A stretch of DNA of 12,267 nt, from NCBI GenBank assembly GCA_050694015.1, contig JBOGWY010000288.1, forward strand, positions 1 through 12,267. The letters are read 5' to 3'. Below, piece after piece: positions 1 through 7,022 of the stretch (positions within the stretch are counted from its first letter, which is position 1; every line of letters begins with the position of its first letter). Position numbers and translations under genes: made by a program. The DNA is from JBOGWY01 sp050694015 (lineage in GTDB: Bacteria > Actinomycetota > CADDZG01 > WHSQ01). The notes under the pieces were generated by a model, which searched no databases, was not told where the DNA came from, and saw nothing but the letters and a program-made list of their open reading frames with translations.

Positions 1-666
1 GGTGTACAGAGGCGTCTCGCGGAGGCTCATGCGGATGTAGAGAGCCAGAGCGACGAGCGCGCCGGACAGGAAGAACGGGATCCGCCACCCGTAGTCGGCG
101 AACGCAGCCTCTCCCATCAACGATTGAGTTCCGACGACGACGAGCAGTGCCAGCACGAGCCCGACCGTTGCAGTCATCTGGATGTAGGAGGTGTAGCGGC
201 CGCGCTGATGATCGGGAGCGTGTTCGGCGACGTAGATCGCCGCGCCTCCGTACTCTCCTCCAAGCGCTAGTCCCTGCAGCATCCGCAACACGACGAGGAT
301 GAGAGGAGCAGCTATCCCGATCTGTTGGTACGTGGGCAGGAATCCGATCGCGAAGGTCGCGGCTCCCATCACGCTGATCGTCACCAAGAATGTGTACTTG
401 CGTCCGATGAGGTCACCGATGCGGCCGAAGAAGAACGCCCCGAACGGCCGCACGAGGAAACCGACGTAGACGAGAGCGAAAACCCCGAGGATGGCCAACA
501 CTTCGTTGCCCGGTGGGAAGAACTTCTCGCCGAGGATGGCGAACAAACTGGCGAAGATGTAGAAGTCGTACCACTCGATCGTGGTGCCCGCAGAAGATGC
601 CGCGATCACCCGGTTCAGCTTGTAGTCGTAGACCTGATGACCCTCCAACCGCGCCGTCGTGGCCAT
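1..666 (-). CDS. MFS transporter, metabolite:H+ symporter (MHS) type, C-terminal part outside window
   Basis: Predicted inner-membrane secondary transporter of the major facilitator superfamily. The first 222 residues are present and the frame stays open to the window edge, so roughly half of a usual 430-450 residue protein is visible. Seen: an N-terminal GTTIEWYDFY stretch (residues 27-36) typical of the ProP/KgtP/ShiA-like MHS subgroup; the loop 2-3 motif GRIGDLIGRK (81-90) with D85 and R89; and LQGLALGGEYGG (130-141), the helix 4 signature of sugar and metabolite porters. About six hydrophobic helices are visible. The ATG at 666 is preceded by a clear GAGGGAGGA ribosome site 6-7 bases away. 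MHS members carry osmolytes, dicarboxylates or aromatic acids with protons; the substrate cannot be told here. The gene points away from its right-hand neighbour, so it is a separate transcription unit. Confidence 0.93.
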   Translation of the reverse strand, partial: MATTARLEGHQVYDYKLNRVIAASSAGTTIEWYDFYIFASLFAILGEKFFPPGNEVLAILGVFALVYVGFLVRPFGAFFFGRIGDLIGRKYTFLVTISVMGAATFAIGFLPTYQQIGIAAPLILVVLRMLQGLALGGEYGGAAIYVAEHAPDHQRGRYTSYIQMTATVGLVLALLVVVGTQSLMGEAAFADYGWRIPFFLSGALVALALYIRMSLRETPLYT

Positions 667-843
667 TCGCGTCCTCCCTCGCCTCGGTCCAAACGAGTCA
701 AGCGTTAGGACCCCTTCCCCGTCGGAGGCGCGGGAAAACCTCTAGATCGACGGAGGTGCAGGGGGCAGAGGCGGTACTTCGGTCACCGAGATGGACCATT
801 CGGGCTATTGCTCCCTCAGCGGCGCCTCTCTACCGTCGAGCTG

Positions 844-1092
844 ATGGAACTTCTCGCGATCGGCGCCGTCTTCTTTCTCGGGGTCGTGCCCGTTCTCGTC
901 TACCTAGCCCTTAAGGAGTCAGGGTGGGACGAGACCGTTCCGGCGATCCGCTGGATGCTCAACCGGAAGCTGAAGGCGTTCGCGCGGGCAGTCGCGTCGG
1001 GAGACTTCGATAGAGCCGAACGAGTGATGGGCGAGATCGTCCGACAAGCTCGTCCGGCGAGTTACTCGGTCACACGGCAGGTCGGCGCATAG
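844..1092 (+). CDS. Small one-helix membrane protein, unknown
   Basis: An 82-residue unrecognised protein. Residues 2-21 (ELLAIGAVFFLGVVPVLVYL) form one hydrophobic helix, followed by a basic and amphipathic tail that contains RKLKAFARAVASGDFDRAER, probably two cytoplasmic helices. The distribution of charge suggests a real product rather than a shadow frame. The ATG at 844 was chosen because the hydrophobic segment follows directly; a TTG at 808 in the same frame would add 12 residues. Neither start has a strong ribosome site, which lowers confidence. It stands alone between the divergent transporter and the sigma factor operon. No function is proposed beyond membrane anchoring. Confidence 0.5.
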   Translation: MELLAIGAVFFLGVVPVLVYLALKESGWDETVPAIRWMLNRKLKAFARAVASGDFDRAERVMGEIVRQARPASYSVTRQVGA

Positions 1093-1114
1093 CCCCCGTG
1101 GAAGGTCGCACTAC

Positions 1115-1126
1115 AAGGTAAACCTT
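1115..1126. repeat. Short palindrome upstream of the sigma factor gene
   Basis: AAGGT-AA-ACCTT, perfect 5-bp arms, centred about 57 bases before the sigma factor start. It lies where a promoter or operator for the 1178-2825 operon would be expected. No convincing -35/-10 pair could be assigned. Five-base arms occur by chance fairly often, so this is only a weak candidate. Confidence 0.2.
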
Positions 1127-1177
1127 TCGGGGTCCTCATGGCTCTATCGGTAGTGGATATCCGTTTGGGGAGTGGTT

Positions 1178-1639
1178 ATGAGCCGCTCTGACTTCGCCTT
1201 GTTCTACGAATCGTCGTTCCATCAGGTGCTTGCCGCGGCTCAGGCGTTCACGTCAGATCGCGACGTTGCATATGAGTCGACACAAGAGGCATTCGCTCGC
1301 GCTTTCGCGCGGTGGCGGCGGGTCTCGGCCGCTTCGTCGCCGGAGGCGTGGGTCGTCACGACGGCATTGAACCTGTGCCGGCGTCATTTCCGGCGACGTG
1401 GATCCTTGCCGCGAGGAGATCTCACCGCTCCAGAAGCTTCTGCTGATCGCCTCGACATGCTGTCGGCACTCCGGTCCCTGCCCGAGCGACAGCGACAAGC
1501 AGCCGTGCTTCATTACATCGCCGACTATCCGGTCGCCGCGGTGGCAGATGCCATGGGCATCTCTGACGGCGCGGTCAAAGCACACCTGTCCAAGGCGCGC
1601 GATGCGCTCCGTAGATCACTGGAGGTGCGTCATGCATGA
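1178..1639 (+). CDS. ECF RNA polymerase sigma factor, SigE-like family
   Basis: Group 4 sigma-70 family factor of 153 residues, the usual length for ECF sigmas. It would direct RNA polymerase to a small stress or envelope regulon. Region 2 is seen as the N-terminal segment with AYESTQEAFARAFARWRRV (binding to core polymerase and the -10 element), then a short linker, then region 4 with SLPERQRQAAVLHYIADYP and the helix-turn-helix VAAVADAMGISDGAVKAHL that reads the -35 element. The ATG at 1178 is preferred over a GTG two codons earlier because GGGGAG lies five bases before it. The stop overlaps the next gene by eight bases (ATGCATGA), so the two are translationally coupled. The partner is a membrane protein, which fits an anti-sigma or sensor role, although no classical zinc-binding anti-sigma motif is seen there. 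Confidence 0.9.
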   Translation: MSRSDFALFYESSFHQVLAAAQAFTSDRDVAYESTQEAFARAFARWRRVSAASSPEAWVVTTALNLCRRHFRRRGSLPRGDLTAPEASADRLDMLSALRSLPERQRQAAVLHYIADYPVAAVADAMGISDGAVKAHLSKARDALRRSLEVRHA

Positions 1640-2825
1640 CGACATCGCTCGTCACCTGAAGGATTCCATTCACCCCACCAATGACGCCATCGATCTGGCG
1701 TGGGTCGTGTCACGGGGGCGCTCGTTGCGGCTCCGTCGTCGGCTCGCGTTTGCGACAGCCGCAGTTGTACTCGTCAGCGTTCTCGGCGTTGGCTCAGCGG
1801 CGATCCTCCCACTTGAGCGCGATGGCTCTATCGATGTTGCACCTCCTCCTCGCCCGGGTCCCGACCCCCAACCACGCCGCGCGATCGTCGAATCGATCGA
1901 TGACGAGACGCAAGCTGAGATTTTCGCATTCCGCGCGCTCGCCGAGACCGGCGTCATGCAACCGTACGGAGAGCACACCTACACGTTCACCTATAGAGAT
2001 GACGCCATTCACGAGGACGGCGTATGGCGCGTCGGTTTCGCGGCTGCCGATTGCGCCCCACGTGGTAGTTCCCAGACATGTCGCGGTCTCTCGGGTGACG
2101 ACCCCCGCGGGAATCCTGGGACCGATGTCTATGCAGTGGTGGCCCGTGAAGACAAGACGTGGACCGTCGTGGGCCTAGAGGGCAACGTATTGCCCGAGCA
2201 TCGCGACGCGGTTGTGGGTTACTCCTTGAGACAACACCGTGAGGCATCGCATTGGGAGTTTCCCGCGGTCGGGATAGCGCCGGGACTCGACGGCACTCAC
2301 GTTGCGATGTGGGCTCTCTGGGTGGGGCCATTTCCTACGGAGGCTCCAGGTAGCGCTTGCGAGCTCCGGACGTACGACTCCGATGGATCTCTGGTGGAGA
2401 AGAGAAGGCTCATCTATCAGGAGCCGCCCAACCGCGCCTTCGAGGTTGGCGCATGGGTTTCGGGCACCGATGCCGGTGACGTCGACGCGGTGTCGGGCAA
2501 CGTGACGTGCAAGCAATACGTCGGCTCCGGATGGCGCGTCATCAGCGAGCCTGAGCTGGTGATCGAATCAGACGGGCGCGTCGTGGGTGCGACTGCAGAA
2601 CTGCGCTGGGGCGGCCCGACAGGATTCACGACCGCAGCCGTCTGTCGGGCCGAATTCGTCGACGCGGATGGTGACGTCGTCTATGAGGGACGTGGACGGA
2701 TCGAGCCGCTCTGGCGACCGGGCGACCTGCGCAACCACCCGTATGTAGAGACGGTGTTCATCACTACCCGCGGCAGACGTATCAACGCGGAGCGTGTCGA
2801 ACGCCTACGATGCGTCTCTCGGTGA
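1632..2825 (+). CDS. One-pass membrane protein with large six-cysteine ectodomain, coupled to ECF sigma
   Basis: A 397-residue protein not assigned to a named family. Residues 1-37 are cytoplasmic and end in a run of arginines; residues 38-61 (LAFATAAVVLVSVLGVGSAA and onward) form one transmembrane helix; residues 62-80 are a proline-rich linker (APPPRPGPDPQP); the remaining 300 or so residues are outside the cell. The only six cysteines (141, 150, 243, 293, 338, 394) are all in the ectodomain, so up to three disulfides are possible. The ATG at 1632 has GGAGGTG four bases upstream and overlaps the sigma gene. The topology and position resemble anti-sigma or co-regulator proteins of SigE-like ECF operons, with a short N-terminal tail that could hold the sigma factor. 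That role is inferred; the tail lacks the HxxxCxxC zinc motif of ZAS anti-sigmas. Confidence 0.85.
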   Translation: MHDDIARHLKDSIHPTNDAIDLAWVVSRGRSLRLRRRLAFATAAVVLVSVLGVGSAAILPLERDGSIDVAPPPRPGPDPQPRRAIVESIDDETQAEIFAFRALAETGVMQPYGEHTYTFTYRDDAIHEDGVWRVGFAAADCAPRGSSQTCRGLSGDDPRGNPGTDVYAVVAREDKTWTVVGLEGNVLPEHRDAVVGYSLRQHREASHWEFPAVGIAPGLDGTHVAMWALWVGPFPTEAPGSACELRTYDSDGSLVEKRRLIYQEPPNRAFEVGAWVSGTDAGDVDAVSGNVTCKQYVGSGWRVISEPELVIESDGRVVGATAELRWGGPTGFTTAAVCRAEFVDADGDVVYEGRGRIEPLWRPGDLRNHPYVETVFITTRGRRINAERVERLRCVSR

Positions 2826-2833
2826 GTGTCGGC

Positions 2834-3244
2834 TCATTGCTCGAGAGTGTGGAGTTCGATCTGTATCCCATCCGGGTCCCTTAACTCGATCATCTGGCCG
2901 AAGGCGCCGGCGGGTTTGATCTCCGAATGCGTTACGCCTTCGCCATCGAGACGCGCGGCCCACGCTTCGAGGTCGGCCACCGACGACACCATCAACGCGA
3001 GATGGTCGAGTCCCGTCCGTGTGGGCTCGAACCGGCTCCCGTCGGTCGCGGAATGAGCTTGGAGTCCGATGGCCAGACGACCGGCGAGCAGCAGCACCTG
3101 GCGGCCTTCGAAGACCTCACCGTCGAACGGAGGCGCCAGGACCTGAAGCCCAAGGACGCGGTGATAGAAGTCGAAGCTCCGGTCGAGGTCGGTCACGGAC
3201 AGAGACACATGCGTGACACCCTTGATCGGTTGCGCATCGGTCAT
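2834..3244 (-). CDS. VOC family (glyoxalase/bleomycin-resistance fold) protein
   Basis: A 136-residue protein of the vicinal oxygen chelate superfamily, two beta-alpha-beta-beta-beta modules in one chain. Seen: module 1 starts THVSLSVTDLDRSFDFYHRV (residues 11-30) with metal-ligand candidate H12; module 2 starts GLDHLALMVSSVADLEAW with H81; the closing strand LRDPDGIQIELH carries E130. These match the usual H...H...E metal positions; the fourth ligand, normally a glutamate near the end of module 1, looks like Q62 or H64. The family includes glyoxalase I, dioxygenases, fosfomycin thiol transferases and bleomycin-binding proteins; the reaction here cannot be named. The start has an excellent GAGGAGGT ribosome site six bases upstream. 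It is transcribed toward the sigma operon (convergent, 8 bases apart) and away from the nucleotidyltransferase gene. Confidence 0.9.
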   Translation of the reverse strand: MTDAQPIKGVTHVSLSVTDLDRSFDFYHRVLGLQVLAPPFDGEVFEGRQVLLLAGRLAIGLQAHSATDGSRFEPTRTGLDHLALMVSSVADLEAWAARLDGEGVTHSEIKPAGAFGQMIELRDPDGIQIELHTLEQ

Positions 3245-3319
3245 CCCGTACCTCCTCGTTCGCTACGACGATCAATCATCCCTGCCGAGCCCGATCCCGC
3301 GTACGCTGGTGAGCCAACC

Positions 3320-4063
3320 ATGTTCACCATCGCAGCGCGAGACGGATTACGTGACCGGGTCCTCGAGATTGCGCGAGAAGACCGACGCGTGGTCGCCGCT
3401 GCCGAGGTGGGATCGCTCTCGGTTGGCGAAGGCGACCGGTGGTCCGACGTCGATCTGACCTTCGCGATCGATGACCAAGTCGACACCGTCGAGGTCCTCG
3501 ATGACTGGACCTCGACCTTCGTCGACGAACTCGGGGGCATGCGATTGTTCGACCTCACCTCGGGACCAAGCATCTACCGGGTGTTCATGTTTCCGGAATG
3601 CTTGCAACTAGACGTTTCGTTCTCGTCCGCTCGTGACTTCAAACCGACCAGCCCCAGATTCCGCCTCGTCTTCGGGGAGGCGGACGAGATGCAACTGCCC
3701 GAACCTCCCGATCCCGGCGGGCTGCTTGGGTGGGCGGTCATGTGGGCGACACACGCGCGCCGCTGCATCGAACGTGAGCTGTGGTGGCAGGCCGAGCACT
3801 CCATCACCAGCATGCGCCAACACGCGCTCAGCTTCGCCTGTCGTCGGCGCGAGCTTCCCGCGGGTTACGGGAGGGGAATCGATCGGCTTCCGTCTGATGT
3901 TCGCCACCGCTTCGCGTCAACGCTGGTGCTCGCCTACGAGCCGGATGCTTTGAAGGTCGCCTTGAAGAATTGTGTCGCTGCGCTCTCCGCCGAGTGCGCG
4001 GACGATCCCGAGACCGACGAGGCCATCGGCGACCGGCTCGGGGACACCGTCGCCGGTCTCTGA
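3320..4063 (+). CDS. Nucleotidyltransferase-fold protein (Pol beta-like superfamily)
   Basis: A 247-residue protein with the minimal nucleotidyltransferase core. Seen: the glycine-serine pair in VGSLSVGEGDRWSDVDLTF (residues 30-48), with active-site aspartates D43 and D45, and the third carboxylate D98 in CLQLDVSF. The C-terminal half is helical (LLGWAVMWATHARRCIERE and following), like the substrate-binding half of aminoglycoside or lincosamide nucleotidyltransferases. Enzymes of this fold move a nucleotide from NTP to a drug, protein or RNA; the acceptor is unknown here and drug resistance should not be assumed. All three metal-binding acids are present, so it should be active. The ATG at 3320 begins the conserved N-terminal helix; the same frame stays open upstream to 2927, but that stretch is antisense to the VOC gene. 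The ribosome site is weak. It converges on the small gene at 4067 with only three bases between stops. Confidence 0.85.
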   Translation: MFTIAARDGLRDRVLEIAREDRRVVAAAEVGSLSVGEGDRWSDVDLTFAIDDQVDTVEVLDDWTSTFVDELGGMRLFDLTSGPSIYRVFMFPECLQLDVSFSSARDFKPTSPRFRLVFGEADEMQLPEPPDPGGLLGWAVMWATHARRCIERELWWQAEHSITSMRQHALSFACRRRELPAGYGRGIDRLPSDVRHRFASTLVLAYEPDALKVALKNCVAALSAECADDPETDEAIGDRLGDTVAGL

Positions 4064-4066
4064 CGA

Positions 4067-4330
4067 TCACGCAGGCACGGTCGGATCATCACCTGCCAGC
4101 CTGATGAGGGTCTTGTCGACAACGATGTAGAGGGTGAAGGTGCGCACCCCGGAGTTCGCTTCGGCCCAGCGCACCACTTCGTGCACGTCCGCGACCTCGT
4201 CGATCTCGTATTCGTAGGAGATGTAGCCCGAATCCGGGTGCGGGTTCTGACGTTCCCAGAAGTAGACGCGGTACGTCGGAAAGTCGATCTGGATCTCGGT
4301 GTCGCGCGGGTCGATGGGTCGCGTCCGCAT
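4067..4330 (-). CDS. Small conserved actinobacterial-type protein, unknown
   Basis: An 87-residue soluble protein. It has the look of a small alpha/beta domain: a strand with IDFPTYRVYFWERQ (residues 15-28), a tyrosine-rich stretch SGYISYEYEI, a helix VHEVVRWAEANSG, and a closing strand TFTLYIVVDKTLIRLAGDDP. The pattern (YRVYFW, then a VxEVxxWAE helix, then RTFTLY and RLAGxDP) is one I recall from short actinobacterial proteins of unknown role; no function is known to me. The ATG at 4330 has no strong ribosome site. Acidic composition and lack of hydrophobic segments place it in the cytoplasm. It is convergent with the nucleotidyltransferase gene and probably transcribed alone. Confidence 0.7.
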   Translation of the reverse strand: MRTRPIDPRDTEIQIDFPTYRVYFWERQNPHPDSGYISYEYEIDEVADVHEVVRWAEANSGVRTFTLYIVVDKTLIRLAGDDPTVPA

Positions 4331-4367
4331 CGAACCAGCCTAGGCTGCTGCGTCGCAGATCGAAAGA

Positions 4368-4379
4368 TACGTATACGTA
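4368..4379. repeat. Perfect 12-bp palindrome TACGTATACGTA
   Basis: TACGTATACGTA is self-complementary over all 12 bases. It lies 38 bases upstream of the start of the minus-strand gene ending at 4330 and 188 bases before the plus-strand operon starting at 4567, within an otherwise gene-free 236-base divergent region. It is AT-richer than its surroundings. It could be an operator for either direction; no regulator is encoded next to it. Confidence 0.3.
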
Positions 4380-4484
4380 GTCGTCCGTACTTCTACTCGC
4401 AGACCGCGCTGTCTACGGCACCGGGTGATTCACTTCCGTGTGGAAGCCGACGTCGGCACGCTATCTGGCTCTTTGACGTGAGGA

Positions 4485-4500
4485 CCCATCTACAGATGGG
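4485..4500. promoter_or_regulatory. Inverted repeat upstream of the 4567-6942 operon, possible operator
   Basis: CCCATCT-AC-AGATGGG has perfect 7-bp arms and a 2-base centre, about 67 bases before the first start of the three-gene operon. A TTGACG box at 4473-4478 just upstream could serve as a -35 element, though no good -10 is seen at the right distance. The 2-base loop is too tight for an RNA hairpin to be favoured, so a dimeric protein binding site is the better reading. Confidence 0.4.
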
Positions 4501-4566
4501 CATGCACGTCGACCTTGCCGAGAACACGTCCCCTCGCTGGGAGGTCACCGCAGCAAAGGAGCGCCG

Positions 4567-5163
4567 ATGAGCGCGACCGTAGCCGCACCTGCGGCACCGC
4601 GATCCCTGACGACACCGCGCATGAGCGGCATCAGGATCGTTCTCGTCTGGACCGGGCTCACGCTGCTAGCGTTCCCCCTCGGTGGGCTGCTCGGCTGGGC
4701 GATCGGCGGGCACGTCGACTCCGTTACCCCTGCACTGATAGGGGGCGCCCTAACGGGTGCGTCGATCGGGCTAGCGCAATGGATCCTGCTCCGGCGCGAC
4801 CTGGCTGTGAGCCCGGCATGGATCGTGGCGACCGCGATCGCGTTGGCCGCCGGGTTGGCCATCGGCGCGGCGGTCGTGGGCTACGAGACCGACACTGGGT
4901 CGCTCGTGATCCAGGGGGCGATCTCCGGTGGAGCTGTGGGGATCGCGCAAGGCTTGGTACTCCGCGGCAGGTACTCGTTGTGGAGCGCGTGGATCGTCGC
5001 GATGCCCGCCATGTGGGCGCTGGGTTGGTTCGTTACCGCGGCCGGTGGGATCGCCGTAGAGAATCAGTTCACGGTCTTCGGAGCCTACGGTGCTGCCGCG
5101 TTCGGGGTGGTTTCGGGTCTGCTGCTGATGGCTGGTAAGCGCACGCAGGACCACGCTGCATGA
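4567..5163 (+). CDS. Multi-helix membrane protein with internal duplication, unknown
   Basis: A 198-residue integral membrane protein with about six hydrophobic segments, rich in glycine and alanine. The sequence contains an internal repeat: residues 60-89 (GALTGASIGLAQWILLRR...) match residues 117-146 (GAISGGAVGIAQGLVLRG...) at about 13 of 30 positions with a fixed offset of 57. Each unit is a Gly-rich helix, then an AQxxxLR turn, then a WIVA helix. This points to tandem duplication of a two-helix unit. No catalytic or transport motif was recognised. The start has AAAGGAG five bases upstream. Its stop overlaps the next start (ATGA), so the two membrane proteins are probably made together. 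Function unknown; the neighbours suggest membrane or redox stress, but that is inference. Confidence 0.78.
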   Translation: MSATVAAPAAPRSLTTPRMSGIRIVLVWTGLTLLAFPLGGLLGWAIGGHVDSVTPALIGGALTGASIGLAQWILLRRDLAVSPAWIVATAIALAAGLAIGAAVVGYETDTGSLVIQGAISGGAVGIAQGLVLRGRYSLWSAWIVAMPAMWALGWFVTAAGGIAVENQFTVFGAYGAAAFGVVSGLLLMAGKRTQDHAA

Positions 5164-5852
5164 CCGTCGATGTCGCGACCGGTGTCCTCCTGATCCTCTT
5201 ACCGATCGCGTACAACGTGCTCTACGTGTCACTCGCGCGCTCGTTCGATTATCCCGACATCCTCAGACGACCCACGGAAGAGGTTCTGGCGCGTTTCACC
5301 GCCGGCGGGAGCAAGCTCGTTCTGACCTGGTGGGCATTCGCGATGAGCGCGGTGCTGCTCGCCCCGACGGCGGTCCTGTTCTCGGCGACACTGACGGACG
5401 CGGATCCGACCCTGTTGGTGACGGCCACGGCGATCGGACTACTGGCGGCGATCGTGCAGTTCCTCGGACTCATCCGATGGCCGTTCGCCGTTCCCAATCT
5501 CGCGCGTGCGATGGCCGACCCGGCATCTAATGCCGGTAGGAAGGAAGCGGTCGACATCACGTTTCAGACGCTCAACCGCTATCTCGGCGTCGCCGTGGGT
5601 GAACACCTCGGTTATGTCTTCACCGGTGTGTGGACGGGCCTCGTGGGGGCCGCGGTGTTGCAATCGGATGTGTTGCACCCCGCGTTCGGGATCATCGGAC
5701 TGATCCTGGCCCCGTTGTTCCTGCTCGGTTCGGCGGAGTTCGTGGGACCGAACGAATCAGAGGGTTGGAAGTTCTCCGGGGCGCTGGTGCCCATCGCGTA
5801 TATCGGGTGGTCCCTGTGGCTGCTCGCGATGGGAATCGGTCTCCTGGCCTGA
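5160..5852 (+). CDS. Integral membrane protein, DUF4386-like
   Basis: A 230-residue protein with about seven predicted hydrophobic helices (for example residues 7-25, 53-74, 84-104, 154-168, 176-192 and 208-229). Conserved-looking features are the loop ILRRPTEEVLARFTAGGSKL near residues 34-53 and TLNRYLGVAVGEHLGY near 138-153. These resemble what I remember of DUF4386-type membrane proteins, but this is recognition by eye and may be wrong. No enzymatic motif is seen. Translation is coupled to the upstream gene by the ATGA overlap, and 34 bases separate its stop from the oxidoreductase start, so all three probably share a transcript. Confidence 0.75.
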   Translation: MTVDVATGVLLILLPIAYNVLYVSLARSFDYPDILRRPTEEVLARFTAGGSKLVLTWWAFAMSAVLLAPTAVLFSATLTDADPTLLVTATAIGLLAAIVQFLGLIRWPFAVPNLARAMADPASNAGRKEAVDITFQTLNRYLGVAVGEHLGYVFTGVWTGLVGAAVLQSDVLHPAFGIIGLILAPLFLLGSAEFVGPNESEGWKFSGALVPIAYIGWSLWLLAMGIGLLA

Positions 5853-5886
5853 GGTGCGTATACCGATCGACGTGAGAGGAATGAAG

Positions 5887-6942
5887 ATGACGGAAACGAC
5901 GAAGCTGAAGAGCAACTCGACGCCCGTAACCGACGACCGGGTGATCTCGCTCGATGAGGGCGCACCGACGATGCGCGCGATCGTCCAGCGCGCCTACGGT
6001 TCGGTCGATGTTCTGACTCCCGATCGGATCGAGCGCCCGGCCATCGCCGCGCACGAGGTCCTCGTGAAAGTGCGTGCCGCAGGGATGGACCGCGGCACGT
6101 GGCACATGATGGCGGGGTTGCCCTATCTGCTGCGCGTCATCGGCTTCGGTTTGCGTGCGCCCAAGAACTTCATCGCGGGGCTGGACGTCGCGGGCACGGT
6201 CGAAGCGGTCGGTGCCGAGGTGACGAAGTTCAAGCCGGGCGATGAGGTATTTGGGATCAGCCGGGGCTCGTTCGCCGAGTACGCCGCGGCGCGCGAGGAC
6301 AAGCTCGCGCTCAAACCGGGGACGCTGAGCTTCGAGGAGGCCGCGGTCGTCCCGATCTCGGGTAGCACCGCTCTGCAGGGTCTGCGGGATGCGGGGCGAA
6401 TCGAGGCGGGACAGAAGGTCCTCATCATCGGTGCATCGGGAGGCGTGGGGTCCTATGCCGTGCAACTGGCCAAGGCATTCGACACGGAAGTAACCGGTGT
6501 CTGCAGCACCGCGAAGATCGAACACGTCCGATTTCTAGGTGCCGACCACGTCATCGATTACACGAAGGAAGACTTCGCCGACGGTGTCCACCGCTACGAC
6601 CTGATCCTCGACGTCGGTGGGAACAGCAGCCTGCCGCGGCTGCGACGGGCCCTCACGCGGAAGGGGACGCTCGTGATCGTCGGCGGTGAGGAGAAGGGGA
6701 AAATCACGGGAGGCTTTGGCAGACAACTGCGCGCGACCGCGCTGTCTCCTTTCGTGAGTCAGCGACTAACGATGCTGGCGTCCGTCGAGCGCGGCAGCGA
6801 TGTGGAGATCATGGGCGAGTTCATCGAGGCGGGCCGGGTCACGCCCTCCATCGACCGGGTCTATCCGCTCGCTGAGGTTCCCGATGCGATGCGCCATCTC
6901 ATGGCCGGCGAGGTCCGAGGGAAGATCGCCATCACCATCTGA
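5887..6942 (+). CDS. Zinc-independent MDR oxidoreductase (quinone oxidoreductase-like), copy 1
   Basis: Medium-chain dehydrogenase/reductase of 351 residues, NAD(P)H-dependent and probably cytoplasmic. Seen: an N-terminal GroES-like catalytic domain beginning at MRAIVQRAYGSVDVL, the PGDEVFGISRGSFAEYA segment, then a Rossmann domain with the cofactor loop GASGGVG (residues 182-188) and LGADHVIDYTKEDF. Catalytic and structural zinc-ligand cysteines of classical alcohol dehydrogenases are missing, as in quinone oxidoreductases and enoyl reductases. About 29 residues precede the usual MRAIVQ start, a hydrophilic extension absent from copy 2 at 9613. The ATG at 5887 is preferred because GAGAGGA lies six bases upstream; GTG 5854 and ATG 5881 are less well placed. 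If translation began at the internal ATG of MRAIVQ the extension would vanish. Likely substrate class is quinones, enones or aldehydes; not determinable here. Confidence 0.88.
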   Translation: MTETTKLKSNSTPVTDDRVISLDEGAPTMRAIVQRAYGSVDVLTPDRIERPAIAAHEVLVKVRAAGMDRGTWHMMAGLPYLLRVIGFGLRAPKNFIAGLDVAGTVEAVGAEVTKFKPGDEVFGISRGSFAEYAAAREDKLALKPGTLSFEEAAVVPISGSTALQGLRDAGRIEAGQKVLIIGASGGVGSYAVQLAKAFDTEVTGVCSTAKIEHVRFLGADHVIDYTKEDFADGVHRYDLILDVGGNSSLPRLRRALTRKGTLVIVGGEEKGKITGGFGRQLRATALSPFVSQRLTMLASVERGSDVEIMGEFIEAGRVTPSIDRVYPLAEVPDAMRHLMAGEVRGKIAITI

Positions 6943-6981
6943 CAGTTCGACGGTTCCGGGCACCACTCCACATTCTGCTTT

Positions 6982-7010
6982 AGCTGGTCGCGCCTTCAGC
7001 TCGTCGCGCC
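6982..7010. repeat. Tandem repeat of a 13-bp unit, 16-bp period
   Basis: AGCTGGTCGCGCC and AGCTCGTCGCGCC are separated by TTC, giving two units that differ at one of 13 positions. They lie between the oxidoreductase stop and the PadR promoter, ending 12 bases before its -35 box. They could be a binding site for an activator or simply a local duplication. Confidence 0.35.
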
Positions 7011-7022
7011 CTCCGCTCAGGC

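Noticed and set aside
325..708. Plus-strand open frame of 127 codons
   Set aside because: Antisense to the MFS transporter, whose motifs are unmistakable.
513..914. Plus-strand open frame of 133 codons bridging the transporter 5' end and the gap
   Set aside because: Arg/Ser/Pro-rich, overlaps two better frames. The gap 667-843 shows no convincing gene of its own; beyond the transporter ribosome site I see nothing clear in it.
2927..3319. Upstream extension of the nucleotidyltransferase frame
   Set aside because: Antisense to the VOC gene; conserved family sequence begins at ATG 3320.
3320..4330. Toxin-antitoxin pair of nucleotidyltransferase and the small 4067 gene
   Set aside because: MNT/HEPN-type pairs are co-directional and the partner is an all-helical HEPN protein. 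Here the genes are convergent and the small protein is strand-rich without an Rx4-6H motif.
5692..6525. Minus-strand open frame of 277 codons
   Set aside because: Opposite the 5160 membrane protein and MDR copy 1; no recognisable fold and poor composition.
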